Below the pieces are notes generated by a model. That model searched no databases, was not told the DNA's origin, and saw only the letters and a list, made by a program, of their open reading frames with translations. From positions 1-5,097 of the forward strand of contig DUGF01000103.1 of assembly GCA_013331535.1 (NCBI GenBank): 5,097 nt of DNA, in the 5' to 3' direction. Both the position numbers and the translations under genes were made by a program. This stretch comes from Microcaldota archaeon. Lineage in GTDB: Archaea > Micrarchaeota > Micrarchaeia > Anstonellales > Bilamarchaeaceae. Position 1 is the first letter of the stretch, and every line of letters begins with the position of its first letter. Shown in pieces: positions 1-5,097 of this stretch.

Positions 1-1031
1 ATGACAAAATCTACTTCGTGACTACCCGCCGATCTATGATATGAAATCTGCCCTAACGGATTAAGCTTTCTTCTAAGCTGTAAAAAAACTGCGTTTTCAT
101 ATACTCTCCCAAAATTCTTTTTTCCTCTTGCAGCATAGAAAAATCCAGTATCACCAAGGTAGACCTTTCTCGGATAAAGTGCCTCGTCCTTTATTTTTGT
201 TGAGAATACCGGGACAAAAAAGGCCAGATAGGCAGTTTCAAACAACTGTTCCAGCTCTAATAAGGTACTTTTACCTATTTTATGTCCCATATTCTTCATT
301 ACATTCTCCAATTTTGTTGCTGAAAAAAGTGTGGTTCCAATCAACTGGGCTGAGAAATCTGAAACCACCTTCAGCGGAACTGTTGAAAGTGCAGCAACAT
401 CCAATGCAATTATGGAGTTCATGTACTCCTGAATAATGCTAACTTTGTTTTCAGATAATACTACTTCTGGGAAGCCCCCGTATGTCAAATAGTTTTCCAA
501 TTCTCGTTCTACGATACCTATTTCCCGAGTTGTTTCAGGCATTTTTATATTTTTGAATTCAAGAAATTCAACAAAAGACAGGGGGAACAGTTCAAAATAA
601 GAAATCCTACCCCGCAGCGCTTTTGGTGGGAACCTGGATAGTTTGTTTAGTGATGAGGTAGTTATCAGATGCACGCTTTTCATTTCATTTATCCTGTGAA
701 TCCAATGTTCCCACTCCTTTGCAGATGTTACTTCATCTAGCAATAGCCAATCTGCATCAAGGGTTTGTTTAAGTATAGTGTCCAGTGCTTCTGGGATCTG
801 TAACCTGTTATCCTCTAAATTTGCATAAGCGGCTTTTTTTCCAAGAGTTGCCAGTTTCCTATAAATCAGCATCAAGATCGAACTTTTTCCTGCTCTTCTT
901 ATGCCAGTAATGGATACGACTCGGTTTTTGGATTCGTCTATTGCGTTGCTAATGTCAAACTCCCTATTTTTGAGTGATTTACGTGCTGCTGTAGTCTCCC
1001 ATTCTCTAAGCACATCTTCTATGTTTTCCAT
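1..1031 (-). CDS. AAA ATPase, AAA_14 plus DUF4143 type (3' end outside window)
   Basis: An open frame of 343 codons runs from an ATG at 1031 off the left edge without a stop. Seen: Walker A GIRRAGKS at residues 43-50; a Walker B-like strand WLLLDEV (95-101) followed by the family's Trp (W107); a sensor-like ITTSS (123-127); and LRGRISYFELFPLSFVEFL (139-157), the typical arginine-finger and linker segment of this family. After this comes the DUF4143 part, with YGGFPEV (184-190), YLGDTGF (291-297) and SHEVDFV at the cut edge. In the family that last motif begins a nuclease-like fold of the PD-(D/E)XK kind. Members usually run to roughly 400 residues or more, so a C-terminal piece is missing here. 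No signal peptide or membrane segment is visible. The start is firm: GAGG lies just upstream and the next Met is at residue 54, after Walker A. Cellular role is poorly known for the family, and I do not assign one. Confidence 0.9.
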   Translation of the reverse strand, partial: MENIEDVLREWETTAARKSLKNREFDISNAIDESKNRVVSITGIRRAGKSSILMLIYRKLATLGKKAAYANLEDNRLQIPEALDTILKQTLDADWLLLDEVTSAKEWEHWIHRINEMKSVHLITTSSLNKLSRFPPKALRGRISYFELFPLSFVEFLEFKNIKMPETTREIGIVERELENYLTYGGFPEVVLSENKVSIIQEYMNSIIALDVAALSTVPLKVVSDFSAQLIGTTLFSATKLENVMKNMGHKIGKSTLLELEQLFETAYLAFFVPVFSTKIKDEALYPRKVYLGDTGFFYAARGKKNFGRVYENAVFLQLRRKLNPLGQISYHRSAGSHEVDFV

Positions 1032-1102
1032 ATCCTCAACCTTTCTTTTTTACTACCCTCATTTGGTTGAGGATAGCTTGAGTCAAATAAACATTTGACT
1101 CA
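1031..1102 (-). promoter_or_regulatory. Two-hairpin 5' leader of the ATPase gene
   Basis: Two perfect inverted repeats sit back to back, three bases apart. The first has 10-bp arms at 1079-1088 and 1093-1102 with a 4-base loop (arm TGAGTCAAAT). The second has 11-bp arms at 1031-1041 and 1065-1075 with a 23-base loop (arm GGTTGAGGATA on the coding strand). The downstream arm of the second contains the GAGG Shine-Dalgarno sequence and the A of the start codon, so folding of the mRNA would hide the ribosome site. The first repeat lies right at the expected transcription start and could equally be a DNA operator. Autoregulation or control of translation is inferred. Confidence 0.65.
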
Positions 1103-1127
1103 TGATACTCGTTTTTATGAAGAACGA

Positions 1128-1137
1128 CTTTATAAAG
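1128..1137 (-). promoter_or_regulatory. TATA box for the ATPase gene
   Basis: CTTTATAAAG is a self-complementary archaeal-type TATA box. Read on the minus strand it predicts a start near 1105, just before the first leader hairpin. This gives a leader of about 75 bases. Because the box is symmetric, orientation is inferred from the gene it precedes. Confidence 0.55.
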
Positions 1138-1262
1138 ATATCGTTTTCTATAGAACCGAATAAAAATTAGTGTATGGTAACCCTAATATGGCTACAATTT
1201 GTGAAAATACCCGTTTTGTAGTCATCCCACCAGTCAATTGCCTAACCTCGTTCCGGCCAGCC

Positions 1263-1287
1263 TTTAAATAGAATCTATGCTAGATTC
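1263..1287 (+). promoter_or_regulatory. Plus-strand TATA box with adjoining palindrome
   Basis: TTTAAATA at 1263-1270 fits the archaeal TATA consensus and predicts a plus-strand start near 1290, which is where the hairpin-rich block begins. Directly after it lies a perfect inverted repeat with 7-bp arms GAATCTA (1271-1277) and TAGATTC (1281-1287) around TGC. Lying between the TATA box and the start site, it is well placed to be an operator. The 122 bases before it (1141-1262) show only a short palindrome TTCTATAGAA at 1146-1155 and a weak CTACAA/TTGTAG pair at 1192-1221; I see no gene there. Confidence 0.5.
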
Positions 1288-1457
1288 ACCTACAATTGTT
1301 CGACGATTCGAACAATGACCACAAATCGAAACGTCGATTTGTAGGTCGACAAAAGGGCGAAAAAATCGAGAGCGTCCGAGTGGACGACCGAATGAAACGT
1401 TTTACGTTTCATTGGTCCATGGAACGTAGCGACGTTCCATAGGACGCTTCGTCCACT

Positions 1458-1544
1458 GGACCACAGAACGTAATTGTTCATTGCAACGAACAATTTGCGC
1501 CTTGAACAGGAGTTCAAGTGCGCGTTGCGACGTTCTGTAGGTCC
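1458..1544 (+). other. Branched helix domain with possible pseudoknot
   Basis: An outer helix pairs GGACC (1458-1462) with GGTCC (1540-1544), and then ACAGAACGT (1463-1471) with ACGTTCTGT (1530-1538). This gives 14 pairs with a single bulged A at 1539. It encloses two hairpins: 1472-1479/1488-1495 (8 bp, 8-base loop) and 1497-1507/1512-1523 (11 bp, one bulged T at 1519, loop AGGA). The loop of the first contains GCAAC (1483-1487), complementary to GTTGC (1524-1528) in the linker that closes the junction, so a 5-bp pseudoknot is possible. Such nested complementarity is hard to get by chance and supports a folded RNA. Confidence 0.6.
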
Positions 1545-1567
1545 TCAGGTCTGGTCTGAGGTTTCTT
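1543..1567 (+). terminator. Hairpin plus T-rich tract ending the putative RNA
   Basis: CCTCAG (1543-1548) pairs with CTGAGG (1556-1561) across a 7-base loop, followed at once by TTTCTT and a further pyrimidine-rich run to 1572. This fits termination of plus-strand transcription. Its first two bases are shared with the outer helix of the preceding domain, so the two cannot both form completely. On the minus strand the hairpin is not followed by a T run. Confidence 0.45.
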
Positions 1568-1577
1568 CCCTTGCATT

Positions 1578-2693
1578 TTACTTCTTTAGAGCTACTATCC
1601 CCTTTCTTCCAGCCAATTTTTCACCCAGATTTTGCAAGCGTTGATGAATATCTCTAACAGGATACGAAATTACTATCCGTTCTGTGTCAAACCTTGTTTT
1701 CAATGATTTTATGAATTCATGGATTATCTGAGCGCGGAATGTCTGCTCTTCTGCACGAAGGATAACAGTGAAATTTATGTTCGATTCCCCGAAGGTGTGA
1801 AATCGCACGATCGGCTTGAAATTTTTAACCGCACCTTGGGTGTCCTGTTGTATTTTTTCTGCAACTTCAACTGTAGTTCTCTCCACTTTTTCAAGATCGG
1901 ACTCATAAGACACGCCGCATTCTAGGTTTACGCCAACTTCCTTGTCTGGTAGGTGGGTGTTTATCACAACTGTTTGGGAAATCTTTGAATTCGGGACAAT
2001 TACAGTGCTATTCTGCGTGGTGCGGATTCTTGTTGCTCTCCAACCAATGTCCTCTATGTTACCGCTTATTTTTTCGTTCGGAATTTCAATGAAATCTCCA
2101 ATGCGGAGTGAGCTTCCTGTCACAATACAAATACCCGCAAAAAAGTTTGACAGGCTATCCTGAAGTGCAAGTCCTACCGCGAGGCCTCCGATACCCAGCG
2201 CGGCTATTACAGGGGTTATCTGAATCTGAAAATGGTCAAGAATTATCAGCGCGACAATGATATACAAAATAACGTTGATTATGCGGGCTATAAGTTGCGG
2301 GGATTTCTCATGCTTTTTATTTATCACGTGAATCCAGCGCGAAATGAATGCAGATACGATGCGTTGAATCATATTCGTTGCCCATAGCGCGGCTATTACA
2401 AAAAAGACACTTGCGATTATTGCGGAATATATGGAAAGTGCGGAAACAGAAACAAGTGCAAGATAAATCGCAACGAGCAGAACTCCGTGTTCAAGCGGTT
2501 TTTCTATTACCTCGAATATTATGTCGTCTATATCGGTTTCTGTTTTGTCAATAAGCTTCTTTACTTTTTCATGAAGAATATGACTGACAATGCGCGATGC
2601 CACAAATCCAAGTATTACTATTGCTGCAGCTAGAAACACATCTCCACCGATAGTTGCACGGACATAGTTGATAACTTCTTCTAATGAGACCAT
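1578..2693 (-). CDS. MscS-family mechanosensitive ion channel
   Basis: This 371-residue membrane protein should open under membrane tension and release solutes during hypo-osmotic shock. Hydrophobic segments lie near residues 18-38, 68-106 (long, probably two helices) and 136-152. The pore helix at about 160-191 contains GIGGLAVGLALQDSLSNFFAG, whose Gly/Ala packing pattern closely matches the third membrane helix of MscS. The beta domain follows, with GDFIEIP (199-205), a GxxEDIGWRATRIRT-type strand (211-225) and VIVPNSKI (231-238), where MscS carries the comparable PNG/S motif. The remaining region to about 345 fits the C-terminal alpha/beta cage, and the tail is basic. The length is between that of E. 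coli MscS (286) and the larger paralogues, with one or two extra N-terminal helices as is common in archaeal members. The ATG at 2693 follows a GGAG about ten bases upstream. It lies 59 bases downstream of the antiporter gene on the same strand. Confidence 0.95.
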   Translation of the reverse strand: MVSLEEVINYVRATIGGDVFLAAAIVILGFVASRIVSHILHEKVKKLIDKTETDIDDIIFEVIEKPLEHGVLLVAIYLALVSVSALSIYSAIIASVFFVIAALWATNMIQRIVSAFISRWIHVINKKHEKSPQLIARIINVILYIIVALIILDHFQIQITPVIAALGIGGLAVGLALQDSLSNFFAGICIVTGSSLRIGDFIEIPNEKISGNIEDIGWRATRIRTTQNSTVIVPNSKISQTVVINTHLPDKEVGVNLECGVSYESDLEKVERTTVEVAEKIQQDTQGAVKNFKPIVRFHTFGESNINFTVILRAEEQTFRAQIIHEFIKSLKTRFDTERIVISYPVRDIHQRLQNLGEKLAGRKGIVALKK

Positions 2694-2745
2694 GTTTTTT
2701 CACTCCACTTTATGTCTAATCGTTGCCCTTCTTTTAAAATTTTTC
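2694..2745 (-). promoter_or_regulatory. Likely own promoter and Shine-Dalgarno of the channel gene
   Basis: In the short gap after the antiporter stop, the minus strand reads CGAAAAATTTTAAAAG (2745-2730), resembling a BRE plus TATA box. A start near 2708 would leave a leader of about 15 bases containing GGAG and the ATG at 2693. The gene may therefore be transcribed separately as well as by read-through from the antiporter gene. Confidence 0.45.
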
Positions 2746-2752
2746 GGAACTG

Positions 2753-4030
2753 CTATTGTTTTTCGTTCGTATTTTTATCAGAATCAACATCTTTCGTTTT
2801 TTCTGTTTTATTTTGTCGATTCCATATAATTGGCACCAGCACAGTGGTTGCGATGATACTGATTACTATTATGTCAAAAGCTATCTCGGGAAGGTTTCCA
2901 AGAGCGGTCAGGAGTTCCTTTGAATTCTCAATCCCGTTTTTCTGGAGATAGTTCTGCATTGCGATTAATGGGTATGTGGCAAGCACCGCGGTAGCGAGTC
3001 CGCGCGGATTCACTACCGAAATTATATTTTTGAAATCCGCATACTCACTGTTTCTTGTTACAAGGTACGTAAGCACATATCTCGCTACCATGAAAAATGC
3101 CATCAAAGATACTGCGACTGCAAGGTTGTTCATGCTCGTAAGGTTGACTACCATTCCCAAAAACACGAAGAAAAACGTCCTCACTATAAACGATACTTCT
3201 GTATGGAATTCCTTTATCGGGACTTTTTCCTCGGTTTCATCCATATGTAGTATAGACCTTACTGATTTCTCGTTTCCTAGCATTATTCCAAATATCAGGA
3301 CTCCTATCGCTCCACTGCCTCCTAGAAATTCCGTGATTGCATAAAGTCCTATGATTACTCCTAACATTACCATATATCCATATCCCTTTTCTATTTTTGA
3401 GAAAACCGAAATAAACAGAATTGCGCTTGCAATTCCTATGAGTGCTCCAACAGAGAATGTTCCGGCTATTCCCTGGCCAATCATCTGGATGTCAAGATAC
3501 CCGGCAAGGAGGCTTTGGGTTAGAACTATTGTAATAACTATAGAAAAAACATCTGTTATTGACGATTCCAGTGTAAGAAATCTTGAAATCTCTTCAGGAA
3601 GTTTTAATCCTTTAATTACTGATATAGTAGTTGTTGAGCCAATTCCTCCTGCAATTGCCCCAACAATAGCCCCAATAAGTGGGTCAAACCCAAAGAAACC
3701 CATTATTATTGCTGCGCCTGCGATGCTTACCAACGTGATAAGAATGCTCATGACAAATACCCTGCCGCTTTTGAAAATTACCTCGCGTATGCCAAGAGAT
3801 AACCCCCCATCAAATAGCAGCACTATCAGTGCGAGCGTTCCGAATATTCCCTGAACTCCTCCGAGCCATGAAGTGTCTACGTATCCGCTTGCCTTGAGAA
3901 AATAACCTATAACGAGTAAAAGCAGTGCACTCGGAATGCTGAATCTTTTCGATAAAACCTCTCCGAGATATCCTATCAGAATTATTCCACCGAAGATAGC
4001 AAATACTGCTTCAATGCTCAGTCCGTTCAT
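2753..4030 (-). CDS. CPA1/NhaP-like cation:proton antiporter
   Basis: This 425-residue protein has about 12-13 hydrophobic segments spread from residue 7 to 403 and should exchange Na+ or K+ for protons across the membrane. Seen: LLFDGGLSL (71-79), the conserved acidic motif of the family's early helices; a discontinuous-helix region GGIGSTTT (128-135); ESSITD (155-160) at the ion site; and NPRGLATAVL (341-350) with the conserved Arg of CPA1 proteins. In typical CPA1 members the ion site reads E-S-x-x-N-D. Here the Asn is replaced by Thr159 while Asp160 remains, and the usual T-D-P of the crossing helix is replaced by a run of Thr. The polar, charged tail (404-425) has no RCK/TrkA-type nucleotide-binding domain, unlike many Kef proteins. 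The ATG at 4030 has no Shine-Dalgarno before it, consistent with a leaderless mRNA. Ion specificity cannot be read from the sequence. Confidence 0.92.
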   Translation of the reverse strand: MNGLSIEAVFAIFGGIILIGYLGEVLSKRFSIPSALLLLVIGYFLKASGYVDTSWLGGVQGIFGTLALIVLLFDGGLSLGIREVIFKSGRVFVMSILITLVSIAGAAIIMGFFGFDPLIGAIVGAIAGGIGSTTTISVIKGLKLPEEISRFLTLESSITDVFSIVITIVLTQSLLAGYLDIQMIGQGIAGTFSVGALIGIASAILFISVFSKIEKGYGYMVMLGVIIGLYAITEFLGGSGAIGVLIFGIMLGNEKSVRSILHMDETEEKVPIKEFHTEVSFIVRTFFFVFLGMVVNLTSMNNLAVAVSLMAFFMVARYVLTYLVTRNSEYADFKNIISVVNPRGLATAVLATYPLIAMQNYLQKNGIENSKELLTALGNLPEIAFDIIVISIIATTVLVPIIWNRQNKTEKTKDVDSDKNTNEKQ

Positions 4031-4051
4031 TGATTGTTACTTTGCACTGTA

Positions 4052-4060
4052 TGTTTAAAT
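4052..4060 (-). promoter_or_regulatory. TATA box of the antiporter gene (leaderless transcript)
   Basis: On the minus strand the sequence reads ATTTAAACA over 4060-4052. Transcription would begin about 25 bases downstream, at or next to the ATG at 4030. The absence of any ribosome site in the intervening bases agrees with a leaderless mRNA, common in archaea. Confidence 0.55.
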
Positions 4061-4119
4061 GATTTTTGGGGCTTCGTTTGAGGTTTCTTTGACACTTGGC
4101 AGTGCCCTGCGAGGATATC

Positions 4120-4169
4120 TTTAAATTCTTATCTATCCAAATCTAGATATATCCAAATTTGTATATATA
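4120..4169 (+). promoter_or_regulatory. Promoter and paired dyad operators of the PadR gene
   Basis: Two dyads lie in tandem. The first is TATCTA (4130-4135) and TAGATA (4144-4149) with an 8-base spacer. The second is a 22-bp palindrome (4147-4168) centred on CAAATTTG with one mismatched pair. Both contain TATCCAAAT (4134-4142 and 4150-4158). The second covers the TATA-like TATATATA at 4162-4169, which predicts a start near 4190. Another TATA-like TTTAAATT lies at 4120-4127. A PadR dimer bound here would block the promoter, so autorepression is the natural inference. Confidence 0.55.
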
Positions 4170-4210
4170 CTATGGATTATGTTTTTTGGCTGTGGTTGTT
4201 GGGCGGTGGA

Positions 4211-4567
4211 ATGAATTCAATAAAAGGATACCTGTTTGATGCAATCTGTTATTGTCATCCGCGCATGCTCCAGAAATTGCACCTTTTCATGCTGTGGTTT
4301 ATTGGCAGGAAGGAAATTCACGGTTATGAGATAACAAATACACTCAGGAAAAACGGCCTTGATTTTTTCGGTCCGAGTCGTATCTATCCGCTTCTCAGTG
4401 ACATGCTCAAGGCAGGCTTGATTTCGCAAAAGGAAAAGAAGCAGGGAAAAAGAGTAAGAAAAGTCTATGTGCTGACGAAAAAGGGAAAAACCGCGCTCTC
4501 GAATGGCAAGAGTCTGTTCAAGATGAAGAGCGTTGTCAGGGAATTTTTGAAGGAGATGCTTTCATGA
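4211..4567 (+). CDS. PadR-family transcriptional regulator
   Basis: This short winged-helix DNA-binding protein (118 residues from the chosen start) probably represses its own operon. Seen: the HGYEI signature (37-41) of the first helix pair; a recognition helix with PSRIYPLLSDML (55-66); and a wing with RKVYVLTKKGKTAL (83-96), the Tyr/Thr-Lys-x-Gly pattern typical of PadR. It lacks the long C-terminal helical dimer domain and so resembles the small PadR subfamily, dimerising through the terminal helix near 105-117. An in-frame ATG at 4172 would add 13 residues (rich in Trp, Leu and Gly), but it lies only a few bases after the TATA box, so the ATG at 4211 is preferred. An ATG at 4262 is also possible, since the PadR domain proper starts there. 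The stop overlaps the start of the ABC ATPase by four bases, implying one operon and a regulator of that transporter. Confidence 0.88.
   Translation: MNSIKGYLFDAICYCHPRMLQKLHLFMLWFIGRKEIHGYEITNTLRKNGLDFFGPSRIYPLLSDMLKAGLISQKEKKQGKRVRKVYVLTKKGKTALSNGKSLFKMKSVVREFLKEMLS
4551..4555 (+). promoter_or_regulatory. Shine-Dalgarno of the ABC ATPase gene
   Basis: AGGAG inside the end of the PadR gene, eight bases before the ATG at 4564, fixes that start and suggests translational coupling of the two genes. Confidence 0.7.
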
Positions 4568-5097
4568 AAAAGCACACAGGGGAAATCATAAAGCTTGAGA
4601 ATGTTTCAAAAATATACTGTACTGGTGAAGATGACCTTTATGCACTCAAGGACGTCAATTTGACAATAATGAAAAACGAATTTGTAGGTATTCTTGGGCC
4701 CAGCGGAAGCGGAAAAAGCACCATGCTGCACATTCTCGGTCTTTTGGATGAGCCGAGCCGGGGAAGCGTTTACATTGATGGCATTGAGACAAATCATATG
4801 AGTGATTCTGCCCGTGCAACTCTGAGAGGCAGAAAGATAGGCTTTGTTTTTCAGACGTTTAATTTGATACCGACCTTTACCGTGCTTGAAAACGTGGCAT
4901 TGCCTGCATTGATGTACAATGTTCCAGAGGATGTTGCCCATAAAAAAGCAGCGGAAATACTTGACCGCATAGGAATGGGTAACCGGATTCATCATCTTCC
5001 AAATCAGCTTAGTGGAGGGCAAAGGCAAAGGGCAGCCATAGCACGCGCGCTCATCAACAATCCCGAAATTATCCTTGCAGACGAGCCCACCGGAAAC
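4564..5097 (+). CDS. ABC transporter ATP-binding protein, LolD/MacB type (3' end outside window)
   Basis: The first 178 residues of a nucleotide-binding subunit run off the right edge. Seen: an aromatic A-loop region near Y26; Walker A GPSGSGKST (45-53); Q-loop FVFQTFNLIPTFTVLENV (94-111), with the spacing and wording typical of the LolD/MacB (FtsE-like) group; signature LSGGQRQR (149-156); and Walker B IILADEP (169-175) with catalytic Glu174. The D-loop end and switch His lie beyond the window, and members are usually about 220-240 residues. It should energise a MacB- or FtsX-like permease, expected immediately downstream, for export of a peptide, lipid or drug; the substrate is unknown. The ATG overlaps the PadR stop (ATGA). 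Pairing with PadR is a common arrangement for inducible exporters. Confidence 0.95.
   Translation, partial: MKKHTGEIIKLENVSKIYCTGEDDLYALKDVNLTIMKNEFVGILGPSGSGKSTMLHILGLLDEPSRGSVYIDGIETNHMSDSARATLRGRKIGFVFQTFNLIPTFTVLENVALPALMYNVPEDVAHKKAAEILDRIGMGNRIHHLPNQLSGGQRQRAAIARALINNPEIILADEPTGN

Larger units (their letters stand above)
1288..1567 (+). ncRNA. Putative structured non-coding RNA, family unknown
   Basis: Nearly every base here can be placed in a helix. In order: H1 1295-1303/1308-1316 (9 bp); H2 1321-1329/1334-1342 (9 bp), extended by GACC 1317-1320 with GGTC 1344-1347; a purine-rich open stretch 1348-1371; short H3 1373-1377/1382-1386; H4 1391-1400/1404-1413 (10 bp), extended by GACC/GGTC; H5 1419-1427/1432-1440 (9 bp), extended by GTCC/GGAC; short H7 1442-1446/1450-1454; a branched domain at 1458-1544; and a terminal hairpin. 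Most loops are only 3-4 bases. The plus strand is preferred because a TATA box sits about 25 bases before the block and a hairpin followed by TTTCTT ends it. It converges on the MscS channel gene, whose stop is 10 bases away. No GNRA or UNCG loop is evident, and I see no resemblance to RNase P RNA, SRP RNA, tRNA or box C/D RNA. Alternatives are a structured 3' tail of the channel mRNA on the other strand, or a hairpin array acting as DNA. Confidence 0.6.

Noticed and set aside
128..436. A 102-codon plus-strand frame
   Set aside because: It is antisense to the DUF4143 part of the ATPase, with no promoter or ribosome site.
1290..1517. A 75-codon open frame on the minus strand through the hairpin block, starting with TTG
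   Set aside because: The frame lies wholly within palindromic sequence, has no Shine-Dalgarno or fitting promoter, and its product resembles nothing I recognise. The pairing pattern explains the sequence better.
1288..1567. CRISPR array
   Set aside because: The stems differ in sequence and are not direct repeats with regular spacers.
1288..1567. Integron attC-like sites, because of the imperfect hairpins with extrahelical bases
   Set aside because: The conserved R and L box sequences are not seen, and no integrase or cassette genes are in the window.
3351..3854. A 167-codon open frame on the plus strand
   Set aside because: It is antisense to the antiporter. Its Ile/Pro-rich product is a by-product of the membrane-protein codons on the other strand. 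The same holds for the plus-strand frame at 2976-3344.
4093..4110. Short CACT/AGTG and GGCA/TGCC pairings between the divergent antiporter and PadR promoters
   Set aside because: Arms are only about four bases and are not placed as a terminator or clear operator.
1271..4149. ATCTA/TAGAT cores shared by the palindrome at 1271-1287 and the PadR dyad at 4130-4149, suggesting PadR control of the RNA
   Set aside because: The spacers differ (about 3 against 8-10 bases) and the shared core is short and AT-rich, so chance is likely.
4606..5028. A 140-codon minus-strand frame
   Set aside because: It is the reverse shadow of the ABC ATPase, which has all its motifs in the expected order.

Overview
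The window looks archaeal. The intergenic regions carry archaeal-type TATA boxes about 25 bases before plausible start sites. The antiporter gene appears to be read from a leaderless transcript. The MscS-type channel and NhaP-like antiporter are also compatible with archaea. Base composition is moderately AT-rich. I cannot name the lineage from sequence alone; a DPANN or euryarchaeal genome would fit.

Layout: (1) Positions 1-1031, minus strand: an AAA ATPase of the AAA_14/DUF4143 type, C-terminus cut by the window edge. Its leader contains two consecutive perfect inverted repeats, one covering the Shine-Dalgarno sequence and the start codon. (2) Positions 1032-1577: 546 bases with no credible protein gene. 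After the ATPase promoter, about 280 bases (1288-1567) are almost completely made of hairpins. They include a long helix enclosing two hairpins with a possible loop-linker pseudoknot. A plus-strand TATA box lies at the right distance upstream and a hairpin plus T-rich tract lies at the end. I read this as a structured non-coding RNA of no family I recognise, and it is the main discovery candidate here. (3) Positions 1578-2693, minus: a mechanosensitive channel of the MscS family. (4) Positions 2753-4030, minus: a CPA1/NhaP-like cation:proton antiporter with an unusual Thr-Asp in place of the Asn-Asp pair. (5) Positions 4211-4567, plus: a PadR-type winged-helix repressor preceded by two dyads over its TATA box. 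It is translationally coupled (ATGA overlap) to (6) 4564-5097, plus: the first 178 residues of a LolD/MacB-type ABC transporter ATPase, cut by the window edge.

Functional themes: the MscS channel and the antiporter form a same-strand pair concerned with osmotic and ionic balance, each with its own likely promoter. PadR plus the ABC ATPase is the usual arrangement of a repressor controlling an export system, whose permease should lie just beyond the right edge. The ATPase and the putative RNA are transcribed away from each other from one intergenic region; a functional link between them is only a hypothesis.
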